Source: JAOPZW01 sp963789015 (GTDB taxonomy: Bacteria > Actinomycetota > Thermoleophilia > Solirubrobacterales > Solirubrobacteraceae). From it: a stretch of DNA of 64,000 nt. Positions 38,009 through 46,404 of the stretch are shown here, piece after piece. Each line of letters starts with the position of its first letter. Position 1 is the first letter of the stretch. Both the position numbers and the translations under genes were made by a program. The stretch covers positions 2,577,032 through 2,641,031 of the forward strand of contig CAWBIU010000001.1 in assembly GCA_963789015.1 (NCBI GenBank), given 5' to 3'. The notes beneath the pieces were generated by a model that was given only the letters and a program-made list of their open reading frames with translations, was not told the DNA's origin and did no database searches.

Positions 38009-38376
38009 GCGGCGAGCTGGTGCTGCTGGCCGAGGACGACGAGGACGTGCGCGCGCTCGCCGAGTTCGTCCTGCGCCGCGAGGGCTACGACGTCGCCGCG
38101 GTCGCGGACGGGGAGGCCGCGCTGGCCGTGGCCGCCGAGCGCACGCCCGACATCGCCGTGCTCGACGTCTCGATGCCGCGCCTGGACGGCCTCGACACGG
38201 CGCGGGCGCTCCGCGACCGCCCGGAGACGAGCGCGATCCCGATCATGCTGCTCACCGCGCGCGTCACCGAGGCCGACCGCGAGCGCGGCCGCGAGGCCGG
38301 GGTCGACACCCAGCTCGACAAGCCCTTCTCGCCCGCCGCGCTGGCCGAGCGGGTGAAGGCGCTGCTCACTGCGTAG
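38005..38376 (+). CDS. Stand-alone response-regulator receiver protein
   Basis: A 123-residue CheY-like receiver with the acidic pair Asp11/Asp12, phospho-acceptor Asp54 ('IAVLDVSMPRLDG'), Thr84 and Lys106 ('LDKPFSP'). It has no output domain, so it must act by protein contact, possibly relaying phosphate to the HPt protein encoded 3 kb away. Its ATG overlaps the kinase stop by 4 bases. Confidence 0.93.
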   Translation: MSGELVLLAEDDEDVRALAEFVLRREGYDVAAVADGEAALAVAAERTPDIAVLDVSMPRLDGLDTARALRDRPETSAIPIMLLTARVTEADRERGREAGVDTQLDKPFSPAALAERVKALLTA

Positions 38377-38386
38377 TCTGCGCGGC

Positions 38387-40369
38387 ATGAGCGCGCGCAC
38401 GGAGCCGAAGATCCTGTGGGAGCCGACCGAGGAGGCCGTCGAGCAGGCCACGATCACCCGCTTCGCCCGCTGGGTGTCCGAGCACCGCGGCGTCGATGTG
38501 ACGGGCGGCTACCACGACCTGTGGCAGTGGTCGGTGGACGACGTCGAGGGCTTCTGGTCGGCGATCTGGGACTTCTTCGAGGTCGAGTCCGAGACCGGTT
38601 ACGACCGCGTGCTGGGCCGGCGCGAGATGCCCGGCACCGAGTGGTTCCCGGGCGCGACGGTCAGCTACGCGCGCCACATCTTCCGCGGCCGCGACGACGA
38701 CGACGTCGCCATCCGCCACGCCTCCGAGGTCCGCGAGCTCGGGGAGTGGACGTGGGGCGAGCTGCGCCGCCAGACCGCGGCGCTCGCCGCCGGGCTGAAG
38801 TCGCTCGGGGTGGAGCCGGGCGACCGCGTCGTGGCCTACATCCCGAACATCCCCGAGGCGGTGGCCGGGCTGCTGGCGTGCGCGAGCATCGGCGCCGTGT
38901 GGTCGTCGTGCTCGCCGGACTTCGGCGGGCGCAGCGTCGTCGACCGCTTCGCCCAGGTCGAGCCGAAGGTCCTGATCGCCGTCGACGGCTACCGCTACGG
39001 CGGCAAGGCCTTCGATCGCATGGACGTCGTCGAGTCGCTGCAGGGCGAGATGGACTCGCTCGTGAAGACGGTCGTGCTGCCCTACCTCGACACCGACGCG
39101 GATCCGGGCCGCCTTCAGGACGCGATGACCTGGGACGACCTGCTCGCCGCCGGCGAGGGCGCCGAGCTCGAGTTCGCCGAGCTGCCCTTCGAGCACCCGC
39201 TCTGGGTGCTGTACTCGAGCGGCACGACGGGGCTCCCGAAGCCGATCGTCCATTCGCAGGGCGGGATCCTCCTCGAGCACCTCAAGAAGATGAACCTGCA
39301 CGTGGACGCCCACGAGGGCGACCGCATCTTCTGGTTCACGACGACCGGCTGGATGATGTGGAACTTCGTCGTCGGCTGCCTGCTCACGCCGGCGTCGATC
39401 GTCCTCTACGACGGCAACCCCGGCCACCCCGACATGGGCACGCTGTGGGACCTCGCCGAAGGCGCCGGGATCACCACCTTCGGGACGAGCCCGAGCTACA
39501 TCGGCGCGTGCATGAAGTCCGACGTCGAGCCCGGCGACGGGCGCGACCTGAGCGCGCTGACCGCCGTCGGCGCGACCGGCTCGCCGCTGTCGCCGGAGGG
39601 CTTCGAGTGGATCTACGAGCACACCGGCCAGGACACGTGGCTGTTCGCGACGAGCGGCGGCACCGACATGTGCACGGCCTTCGTCGGCGGCGTGCCGACG
39701 CTGCCCGTCCACCTCGGCGAGCTGCAGGCGCGCTCGCTGGGGGCGAAGATCGAGGCCTGGGACGAGGAGGGCAACGCGCTGATCGGCGAGGTCGGCGAGC
39801 TCGTCATCACCGAGCCGATGCCGTCGATGCCGATCTTCTTCTGGAACGACGAGGACGGCGAGAAGCTGCGCGAGAGCTACTTCGACATGTACCCGGGCAT
39901 CTGGCGCCACGGCGACTGGATCGAGATCACCGAGCGCGGCACGGCGATCATCACCGGGCGCTCGGACTCGACGATCAACCGCGGCGGGATCCGCATGGGG
40001 ACGGCCGAGATCTACCGCGCCGTGCTCGCGCTGGACGAGATCGTCGACGCGCTCGTCGTCGACGTCCCCCGGGAGGGCACGGACGGCTGGATGCCGCTGT
40101 TCGTCGTGCTCGCCGAGGGCGCCGAGCTCGACGACGACCTGATCGGGCGCATTCGCACCCGCATCCGCGAGGACTGCTCGCCGCGCCACGTGCCCAACGA
40201 GGTCCACGCGATCGCCGAGGTCCCGCGCACGCTGTCGGGCAAGGTCCTCGAGGTTCCGGTGAAGCGCATCCTCATGGGCCAGCCGCCGGACAAGGCGGCC
40301 AGCCGCGACTCGCTGGCCAACCCGGCGTCGCTCGACGTCTTCGTCGAGCTCGCCGAGCGCGACGGCTGA
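38387..40369 (+). CDS. Acetoacetyl-CoA synthetase (acetoacetate-CoA ligase)
   Basis: A 660-residue ANL-family adenylate-forming enzyme. The N-terminal extension ('YHDLWQWSVDDVEGFWSAIWDFF') and the overall length are those of acetoacetyl-CoA synthetases. The P-loop is 'LYSSGTTGLPKPIVHSQGG'. Later motifs are 'GDWIEITERGTAIITGRSDSTINRGGIRMGTAEIY' and the acylation lysine in 'RTLSGKVLEVPVKRIL'. It activates acetoacetate (or a related beta-keto acid) with ATP and CoA. The gene starts 10 bases after the receiver but is functionally closer to the HMG-CoA lyase. Confidence 0.9.
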   Translation: MSARTEPKILWEPTEEAVEQATITRFARWVSEHRGVDVTGGYHDLWQWSVDDVEGFWSAIWDFFEVESETGYDRVLGRREMPGTEWFPGATVSYARHIFRGRDDDDVAIRHASEVRELGEWTWGELRRQTAALAAGLKSLGVEPGDRVVAYIPNIPEAVAGLLACASIGAVWSSCSPDFGGRSVVDRFAQVEPKVLIAVDGYRYGGKAFDRMDVVESLQGEMDSLVKTVVLPYLDTDADPGRLQDAMTWDDLLAAGEGAELEFAELPFEHPLWVLYSSGTTGLPKPIVHSQGGILLEHLKKMNLHVDAHEGDRIFWFTTTGWMMWNFVVGCLLTPASIVLYDGNPGHPDMGTLWDLAEGAGITTFGTSPSYIGACMKSDVEPGDGRDLSALTAVGATGSPLSPEGFEWIYEHTGQDTWLFATSGGTDMCTAFVGGVPTLPVHLGELQARSLGAKIEAWDEEGNALIGEVGELVITEPMPSMPIFFWNDEDGEKLRESYFDMYPGIWRHGDWIEITERGTAIITGRSDSTINRGGIRMGTAEIYRAVLALDEIVDALVVDVPREGTDGWMPLFVVLAEGAELDDDLIGRIRTRIREDCSPRHVPNEVHAIAEVPRTLSGKVLEVPVKRILMGQPPDKAASRDSLANPASLDVFVELAERDG

Positions 40370-40376
40370 GGGCGGC

Positions 40377-41753
40377 TTGGACGCGATCGACCTCGCCTAC
40401 GCCGGCGCGGCCCGCCAGGCCGAGCTGATCGCGAGCGGCGAGGTGTCCGCCCGCGAGGTCGTGCAGGCCACGCTCGACCGCATCGCGGCCGCCGACCCCG
40501 CGATCAACGCCTACCGGGTCGTGCGCGCCGAGCACGCGCTGATCGAGGCCGGGCAGGCCGACGGGCGCCGCGGGGCGGGTGACCGCCGCCCGCTGCTCGG
40601 CGTCCCCGTGGCGGTCAAGGACGACACCGACGTGGCCGGCGAGGAGACGTGCCGCGGCTCGGCCGAGCGCGGGCGCCCGGCGGCCTCCGACGACGAGATC
40701 GTCGTGCGCCTGCGCGCCGCGGGCGCGGTGATCGTCGGCAAGACGCACGTGCCGGAGCGGATGCTGTGGCCGTGGACGGAGTCGGCCGCCTTCGGCGCGA
40801 CGCGCAACCCGTGGTCCCTCGAGCACACGCCGGGCGGCTCGAGCGGCGGCTCGGCCGCGGCCGTGGCCGCGGGGATGTGCGGCGCCGCGCTGGGCACCGA
40901 CGGCGCCGGGTCGGTGCGGATCCCGGCCGCGTTCTGCGGCGTGTTCGGGATCAAGCCCCAGCGCGGGCGCCTGCCGCTGTCCGACGCGCCGGGACGCTCG
41001 TGGCAGGACATGAACCACCTCGGGCCGCTCACGCGAACGGTGCCCGACGCGGCGCTGCTGCTCGACGCGCTGGCCGACGGCGGCGGGTTCCTTCAGGCGG
41101 CGCGGCGCGAGCCGGGGCGCCTGCGCATCGCCGTCTCGGTGCGGATGCCGCCGGGCGTCGCGGCGCGCCTGGGGCGCGAGCAGCGCGCGGCGGTGGACGC
41201 GACCGCCGACCTGCTGCGCGGGCTCGGCCACGAGGTCGTCGAGCGGGAGATCGACCTCGGGCCGTCCGACGGGATGCATGTCGTCGCCCGCTACCTGCGC
41301 GGCGCCCACGACTCCGTGGCCACCGTCGTCGACCCCAGCCGCCTCGAGCCGCGCACGCGCGCCCTCGCGCGGCTCGGCGGCCGCATCCCGGCGCGCGTCA
41401 TGGCCCGCACGCGGGCGGGGGAGGCCGCGCTCGCGGCGCGCGCGCAGGCGGTGCTCTCGACCGCCGACGCGGTGCTGCTGCCGGGCCCGACCGGCGCGCC
41501 GTTCCGGATCGGCGACCAGGACGGCCACGGCGCATTGCGCACGCTGAACGCCGCGACGGCCAAGATCCCCTACTACGGGCTGTTCAACGCCACGGGGCAG
41601 CCCGCTGCGTCCGTCCCGGCCGGGTTCGACGCCGACGGGCTGCCGCTCGCGGTGCAGCTCGCCGGCCGCCCGGGCGACGATGCGACGGTGCTCGCGATCG
41701 CCGCTCAGATCGAGCGCGCCCGGCCGTGGGCCGACCGCCGGCCGCCGCTGTGA
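40377..41753 (+). CDS. Amidase-signature family hydrolase
   Basis: A 458-residue amidase with the Ser-cisSer-Lys triad context: Lys in 'LGVPVAVKDDTDVAG', the cis-Ser in the glycine-rich 'HTPGGSSGGSAAAVAAG' and the nucleophile Ser in 'GTDGAGSVRIPAAFCG'. It hydrolyses an amide to acid and ammonia. GatA is less likely, because no gatB or gatC is adjacent. TTG start 7 bases after the synthetase; its stop overlaps the next gene. Confidence 0.9.
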   Translation: MDAIDLAYAGAARQAELIASGEVSAREVVQATLDRIAAADPAINAYRVVRAEHALIEAGQADGRRGAGDRRPLLGVPVAVKDDTDVAGEETCRGSAERGRPAASDDEIVVRLRAAGAVIVGKTHVPERMLWPWTESAAFGATRNPWSLEHTPGGSSGGSAAAVAAGMCGAALGTDGAGSVRIPAAFCGVFGIKPQRGRLPLSDAPGRSWQDMNHLGPLTRTVPDAALLLDALADGGGFLQAARREPGRLRIAVSVRMPPGVAARLGREQRAAVDATADLLRGLGHEVVEREIDLGPSDGMHVVARYLRGAHDSVATVVDPSRLEPRTRALARLGGRIPARVMARTRAGEAALAARAQAVLSTADAVLLPGPTGAPFRIGDQDGHGALRTLNAATAKIPYYGLFNATGQPAASVPAGFDADGLPLAVQLAGRPGDDATVLAIAAQIERARPWADRRPPL

Positions 41754-42523
41754 GCGCGCCGGACCGCAACGGCCTGCTGGCGATCGCCGTCGAGGCCGCG
41801 CGGGCGGCGGGGACGGTGCTGCTCGAGCGCTACGGCGCGGCCGGCGGGCCGCGCGGCGTGACGACGAAGAGCACGTCCACCGACATGGTCAGCGAGGCGG
41901 ACCTCGCCGCCGAGCGGACGATCCGCAACATCCTCGGACGCCTGCGGCCGGACGACGGGATCCTCGGCGAGGAGGGCGGCGACGTACCCGGCACGAGCGG
42001 GCTGCACTGGATCGTCGATCCGCTCGACGGGACCGTGAACTACCTCTTCGGCATCCCCCAGTGGTGTGTCAGCGTCGCCTGCGAGGGCGAGGCGGGGGCG
42101 ATCTACGACCCGCTGCGCGAGGAGCTCTTCGAGGTCGTCGCGGGGGAGGGGGCGCGGCTCGACGGCGCGCCGCTGCAGGGGTCCTCCCGCAGCGATCTGT
42201 CGGGAGCGCTGGTCGCGACGGGGTTCGCCTACGACGAGGAGATCCGGGCCCGCCAGGCCGAGGTCGTGGCGCGCGTGATCCCGCGCGCCGCCGACATCCG
42301 GCGACTGGGCAGCGCGGCGCTCGACCTGGCGTGGACGGCGGCCGGGCGCTGCGACGCGTTCTACGAGCACGGCGTGTCGGCGTGGGACGTCGCGGCCGGG
42401 GCGATGATGTGCGCCGAGGCCGGGCTCGAGGTGCGCGCCCTGGCGGCCGGCGGCGGCCTCCCGCAGGGCGTGCTCGCGGCGCCGCCCGGGCTCGTCGGCG
42501 AGCTGGTCGAGATCGTCGGCTAA
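41750..42523 (+). CDS. Inositol monophosphatase family protein
   Basis: A 257-residue Mg-dependent phosphatase with 'LGEEGG' (Glu ligand), 'WIVDPLDGTVNYLFGIP' (motif A, Asp ligands) and 'VSAWDVAAGAMMCAEAGL' (motif B). Family members dephosphorylate inositol-1-phosphate, fructose-1,6-bisphosphate, histidinol phosphate or nucleotides such as PAP. The substrate cannot be told. GTG start overlaps the amidase stop. Confidence 0.9.
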   Translation: MSAPDRNGLLAIAVEAARAAGTVLLERYGAAGGPRGVTTKSTSTDMVSEADLAAERTIRNILGRLRPDDGILGEEGGDVPGTSGLHWIVDPLDGTVNYLFGIPQWCVSVACEGEAGAIYDPLREELFEVVAGEGARLDGAPLQGSSRSDLSGALVATGFAYDEEIRARQAEVVARVIPRAADIRRLGSAALDLAWTAAGRCDAFYEHGVSAWDVAAGAMMCAEAGLEVRALAAGGGLPQGVLAAPPGLVGELVEIVG

Positions 42524-43095
42524 CGCCGCGCGTCGAGCTCGGCGTAGCGCCGGGTGAAGGCGCGCTCGGCCTCGTCGGGCGACCAGGCGGTGAGCTCGAG
42601 ATCCAGCGGCTCGATCCCGTCGAGCTCGGGCCAGCGCCACCGCTCGGCGCCGAACGCGCGGCGCTCGGTGGCCAGCAGTGCGCGGTCGGCCCGCTTGACG
42701 GCCGGGACCTCGGCGCGGATGCCGAAGCGCTCACGGATGGCCCGCTCGAGCGGCTCCTCGGCCTCACGGAAGGCGGCGCCGAGCTCGCTGCGGTACTTCA
42801 GCGGGTGGGGCATGTCGCCGAGGTAGGCCTCGCCGGCGTCGTGCATGAGGGCGGCGAAGACGTCCTCGGCGTCGCCGCCGCCGGCCTCGACGAGCTCGGA
42901 GACGATCACCGAGTGCTGGGCGACCGAGTAGAAGGCGCGGCAGTGGCCGCCGAACCGGCACAGGTTGGCCAGCGCCCGCGCGATGTCGCCGGCGTCGAGC
43001 TGCTCGGGGTCGGGCGCGAACGGGTTGAGCCAGCGGCCCGAGACGGTCTGCAGGTAGGGGCCGGGGGCGGGCGGTGCGTGGTCGGGACCGGGCAT
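42520..43095 (-). CDS. HD-domain phosphohydrolase, YfbR-like
   Basis: A 191-residue HD protein. Metal-binding residues appear in 'HCRAFYSVAQHSVIVSEL' and 'AALMHDAGEAYLGDMP', with a later Asp in 'VKRADRALLATE'. The pattern fits the YfbR/HD_3 group of 5'-nucleotidases and the phosphohydrolases for deoxynucleotides. It converges with the inositol monophosphatase gene, sharing CTAA. tRNA-Leu(CAA) follows upstream. Confidence 0.85.
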   Translation of the reverse strand: MPGPDHAPPAPGPYLQTVSGRWLNPFAPDPEQLDAGDIARALANLCRFGGHCRAFYSVAQHSVIVSELVEAGGGDAEDVFAALMHDAGEAYLGDMPHPLKYRSELGAAFREAEEPLERAIRERFGIRAEVPAVKRADRALLATERRAFGAERWRWPELDGIEPLDLELTAWSPDEAERAFTRRYAELDARR

Positions 43096-43152
43096 CCCGT
43101 GATGGTACGTAATTCGTATGACGGGCCCGGATCGGTGGGGGCGGCGACGCGA

Positions 43153-43237
43153 TACCCGGGGTGGGACTCGAACCCACATGGCCCGAAGGCCACGGCATTT
43201 TGAGTGCCGCGCGTCTGACCAGTTTCGCCACCCGGGC
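43153..43237 (-). tRNA. tRNA-Leu (anticodon CAA)
   Basis: On the minus strand an 85-base cloverleaf begins GCCCGGG and ends CCCGGGT plus A, with the long variable arm of leucine tRNAs and the T loop GGTTCGAGTCC. The anticodon loop is CTCAAAA. No CCA is encoded. Confidence 0.95.
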
Positions 43238-43292
43238 AGGGCGGACATCGTACGCCGCGCCCGTATGATCGACCCGCGGACGGGGTTGTCCG

Positions 43293-43374
43293 GCGGGCGT
43301 GGTGGAACTGGTAGACACGCCGGCTTTAGGTGCCGGTGGCGCAAGCCGTGGGGGTTCGAGTCCCTCCGCCCGCA
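43293..43374 (+). tRNA. tRNA-Leu (anticodon TAG)
   Basis: Acceptor arms GCGGGCG and CGCCCGC with discriminator A, long variable arm, T loop GGTTCGAGTCC and anticodon loop TTTAGGT. It lies 55 bases from the tRNA-Leu on the opposite strand; the two are divergent. Confidence 0.95.
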
Positions 43375-43393
43375 TGGCGCCGGCGCGTGAGCG

Positions 43394-43888
43394 TCAAGGC
43401 CGCGGCGGTCGCGGCGGCGGCGGCGGATGGGGCCGCCGCGGCGGAGGCGCGCCCGACAGCGCGGCCTCGACGCTCGGCAGCGCCCGCGCGAGCGCGTCCT
43501 GCTCGGGGCGGGGGAGATCGGCGATGAGCGCGCCGAGCCGCTCGCGCAGCAGGGCCTCGGCGCTGCGCAGCGCCTCCTGACCCGCGGCGGAGAGGGCGAG
43601 CGCCTGGCGGCGGCGGTCCTCGGCCTGCGGGCGGCGCTCGACGAGGCCGGCGTCGACCAGCGCGGCGAGCAGCTGCGAGACGGCCGGCGCGGACACGCCG
43701 GCGCGGCGGGCGATCTCGGCCCCGGACACGTCCTCGCGGTCGATCGCGCGCAGGGCGAGGAACTGCGGGACGGTCAGCGGCGGCTCGTGAGCGGCGAGCA
43801 GGCGCTCGATCCAACGCGTGACGAGCGGGGCGACCGCGACGAGCGCCTCGGCGGCGCCGGCCGCGCGGCGCTTGCGGGGAGGTGGCAT
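43394..43888 (-). CDS. MarR-family regulator
   Basis: A 164-residue winged-helix protein: 'VSGAEIARRAGVSAPAVSQLLAALVDAGLVERRPQAEDRR' is the MarR DNA-binding unit. The C-terminal tail is proline/arginine-rich ('RRPHPPPPPRPPRP'), probably disordered, and unusual for the family. It is divergent from an anion-transporter gene with only 23 AT-rich bases between the starts, so one operator could control both. Confidence 0.9.
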   Translation of the reverse strand: MPPPRKRRAAGAAEALVAVAPLVTRWIERLLAAHEPPLTVPQFLALRAIDREDVSGAEIARRAGVSAPAVSQLLAALVDAGLVERRPQAEDRRRQALALSAAGQEALRSAEALLRERLGALIADLPRPEQDALARALPSVEAALSGAPPPRRPHPPPPPRPPRP

Positions 43889-43911
43889 TGGGTAAGATAG
43901 CTTAACTAGTA
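43889..43911. promoter_or_regulatory. AT-rich shared promoter/operator between marR and transporter
   Basis: Only 23 bases separate the two start codons. They contain TAAG-ATAG-CTTA, a perfect dyad within a strongly AT-rich patch in GC-rich DNA. Promoter elements and a MarR operator must overlap here; transcripts are likely leaderless. Inferred. Confidence 0.5.
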
Positions 43912-45075
43912 ATGCTGCTTATCGTTCACGCCATCCTCGCAGGTCTCGCGGTCGTCGCGCTCGTCGCCGCGCCGCGGAGCACGCCCGCGGCGGCGCTCAT
44001 CGCCGCGGCCGCCGCCGCTGACCTCGCGCTCGGCGCGCCGGCGCGCGCGGCGATCGAGGTCGTGGCGCCGCTGGCGGCGTTCATCGCGGCCGCGCTGACG
44101 CTCGCGGCGCTGGTCGAGCGCTCGGGGCTCATGGAGCGCGTCGCCTGCGTGCTCGCGGCACGTGCGAAGGGCAGCGGACTCGCGCTCTACGTGCTCGTGT
44201 GCGGCCTGTGTGCCGTCCTCACGGCGACGGTCTCGCTCGACGGGGCGGTCGTGCTCATGGTCCCGCTGCTGCTCGTGCTCGCCCGCCGCGCCGGTGCGGC
44301 CGTCGCGCCGCTCTTCCTCGGGGTGGTCGTCGTCGCCAACGCGGCGTCGATCGCCGTCCCGCAGGGCAACCCGACGAATCTCGTCCTGATGGGCGCGCTC
44401 GGCCTCTCGCCGGGCGAGTTCGTCGGCCACATGCTCGTTCCCGGGCTCGCAGCCGCAGCCGTCTGCGCGGTCGGGGTGGCCCTGTTCGAGCGCCACGCGC
44501 TGCGCCGCCCCGTGCGGATCCTCGACCGGCTGGGCGAGCCGCTGTCGATCGCCGAGCGCCACGCCGCGGCCGCGCTCGCCGGCGCCGCCGTCGTGGCCTG
44601 GGCAGCGCCGCTGGCCGGGATCGCGCCGTGGTGGCCGTTCACCGGCGCCGTCGCGCTCGCCCTGGCCACTGCGCGCCGGCGGCCGCGGCTCGCCGTCCCG
44701 TGGCGGATCGCGGTCCAGGTGGCGGGCCTCGTCGTCGTGATCGGCGCGCTCGGCCTCCCGGCGTGGACGCCGGACGGTCTCGGCCTGGCCGGCATGCTCG
44801 CGCTCGCCGCGGTGGTCGGCGCGGCGTCGGCGCTCGCCAACAACCTGCCGGTCAGCGTGTGCGCCGGCAGCCTGCTCGGCGCCGGCACGTCGGCCTACGC
44901 CGCCGCGATCGGGCTGGCGCTCGGCTCGCTGGCGATGCGCCAGGGGTCGGTGGCCACGCTCGTGGCCGCCCAGCTCGCGGGCTCCGAAGCGCCATCGCTG
45001 CCGGTGCGCCGGCTGGCGCCGCTCGCCGCCGCGGGCGGTCTCGTCGCGACGGTGTTCGTCTGGGCGATGCGCTGA
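43912..45075 (+). CDS. ArsB/NhaD-type (ion transporter superfamily) membrane transporter
   Basis: A 387-residue protein with about 10-11 hydrophobic segments. The helix-loop 'LTATVSLDGAVVLMVPLLL' and the 'VPQGNPTNLVLMG' hairpin are signatures of the ArsB/NhaD/citrate transporter superfamily; a second 'ASALANNLPVSVCAGSL' repeat occurs near the C-terminus. Substrate could be arsenite, an organic acid or Na+/H+. No ars genes accompany it. A divergent MarR protein probably regulates it. Confidence 0.85.
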   Translation: MLLIVHAILAGLAVVALVAAPRSTPAAALIAAAAAADLALGAPARAAIEVVAPLAAFIAAALTLAALVERSGLMERVACVLAARAKGSGLALYVLVCGLCAVLTATVSLDGAVVLMVPLLLVLARRAGAAVAPLFLGVVVVANAASIAVPQGNPTNLVLMGALGLSPGEFVGHMLVPGLAAAAVCAVGVALFERHALRRPVRILDRLGEPLSIAERHAAAALAGAAVVAWAAPLAGIAPWWPFTGAVALALATARRRPRLAVPWRIAVQVAGLVVVIGALGLPAWTPDGLGLAGMLALAAVVGAASALANNLPVSVCAGSLLGAGTSAYAAAIGLALGSLAMRQGSVATLVAAQLAGSEAPSLPVRRLAPLAAAGGLVATVFVWAMR

Positions 45076-45091
45076 CCGATACGGTGGTCGG

Positions 45092-45394
45092 GTGGACGAA
45101 GACTCAATCCGTGCACTGGCGCGGCGACTGGGCCGCAAGCACCGCTCCGGCGGCACCGTCATCGAGCGGGCCGCGATCCTCGCCGAGGGAGCGGACTTCG
45201 ACGAGGTGATGGAGTGGATCGTCGCTCACGGGGGCCGGCCGGAAGCCGCGGCGCCCGCCGTGGAGAAATCGGGGCTGCACGGCTCGCGCGTGCATGGCGG
45301 CGGCCCGGAGACATCCCGCGTGCCCGCGCGGTTCATCCTTCCGCCGGACGCGTTCAGCCGCTCGGATCCGGCCGAGAGGCCGCCCGCTCCTTGA
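45092..45394 (+). CDS. Small hypothetical protein (100 aa)
   Basis: GTG-started protein. The first ~50 residues are helical and basic/acidic ('IRALARRLGRKHRSGGTVIERAAIL'), and the second half is Pro/Gly/Ala-rich and probably disordered. No membrane segment or known motif. It starts 17 bases after the transporter and could be on its transcript. Moderate support only. Confidence 0.5.
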   Translation: MDEDSIRALARRLGRKHRSGGTVIERAAILAEGADFDEVMEWIVAHGGRPEAAAPAVEKSGLHGSRVHGGGPETSRVPARFILPPDAFSRSDPAERPPAP

Positions 45395-45422
45395 GCGGCG
45401 ACCTCCCGGCGTCCCCGTACGC

Positions 45423-46172
45423 CTAGCCGGTGAACTGCGGCAGGACCTGCGCCTGGGCGCACGGCGCTGCGCGGGCGGTCAGCGTCCGTGCCGCGGCGCC
45501 GTTCGTGAAGCTCACGCGCGCGGTCACGGCCTGGCTGTGGCCGGTGCGGCGCAGCCGCAGCGACGTGGTGATCGAGCGCCGTCCGGAGCGGACGGTGACG
45601 GTCTTCACCCGGTGTCCGTTGACGGAGAAGACGACGCGGCGCATGGCGCGCCCGGCGACCGACACGCGGGCCGAGCCGGAGGCGCAGCGCGCCGGCATGC
45701 TGAGGCGGGCGACACCGGCGCGTGACGACGCGGTCGTTCCGAGCACGGCTGTGGTCGGGGCGGGCGCCGCGGCGGCCGGGGCCGGTGCGGCCGCGGGGGC
45801 CGGGGCCTCGCCGCACGTCACGGCCGTGGCCGCCATCGGCGGCGAGCTCATCGGGCGCGACTCGCCCTGGGCGGTCCCGGCGGGTCCCCACCAGGAGTAC
45901 GCCTTGACGGTGTGGCTGCCGTAGATCGTCAGAGGGACGTGGAGGCTGCCGGCCGTGCCGCCGGCCTCGTTGAGCTTGAAGTTGCCCTCGACGACCGGCA
46001 CGTCGTCGACGGTGATCCGGTGATGAACCGTGTTCGAGCCGGGCTGGAATGCCTCGAACCGGAAGTCCGCTCCGGTGCACGAGACGGTCGCCGTGCCATG
46101 GTGCGCCATGGCCGACGCGGGAAAGGCGAGCGCCAGTACGGCCAGCGTTCCTGCTGCCTTGAGCATCCTCAT
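45423..46172 (-). CDS. Secreted two-part protein with Ala/Pro linker
   Basis: A 249-residue precursor with a good signal peptide (AVLALAFPASAMAHH) and a GGAGAGGGG ribosome site before ATG 46172. The N-terminal mature domain has two cysteines and is beta-rich ('FRFEAFQPGSNTVHHRITVD'). A linker of Ala/Pro repeats ('APAPAAAPAPAAAAPAP') follows, then a basic beta-rich domain with 'VVFSVNGHRVKTVTVRSGRR', which resembles Ig-like or cell-wall-associated modules. No family is recognised. It is probably exported and may bind the cell surface. Confidence 0.75.
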   Translation of the reverse strand: MRMLKAAGTLAVLALAFPASAMAHHGTATVSCTGADFRFEAFQPGSNTVHHRITVDDVPVVEGNFKLNEAGGTAGSLHVPLTIYGSHTVKAYSWWGPAGTAQGESRPMSSPPMAATAVTCGEAPAPAAAPAPAAAAPAPTTAVLGTTASSRAGVARLSMPARCASGSARVSVAGRAMRRVVFSVNGHRVKTVTVRSGRRSITTSLRLRRTGHSQAVTARVSFTNGAAARTLTARAAPCAQAQVLPQFTG

Positions 46173-46404
46173 GATGCCCCCTCTCCAGGGGTTGCGAGTG
46201 TGGCGTTCCGACCGTGCTCGCTGCGGGGCGCGCAAAAAGGGCGTCTGTCCCTGGCGCACGAGCCGGGACGCTGAGAGGTTGTTCTCTCTGGGTGCGGTTA
46301 TCGGCACGACGTGCCTGCACCTTGAGGACGAATTTCGGCGGGCCTCCGAGGCGCCGCGCCCGCTCGTGCTTCTCCGGCCGTGAGCCCGGGTACCCAGCCG
46401 GGCC

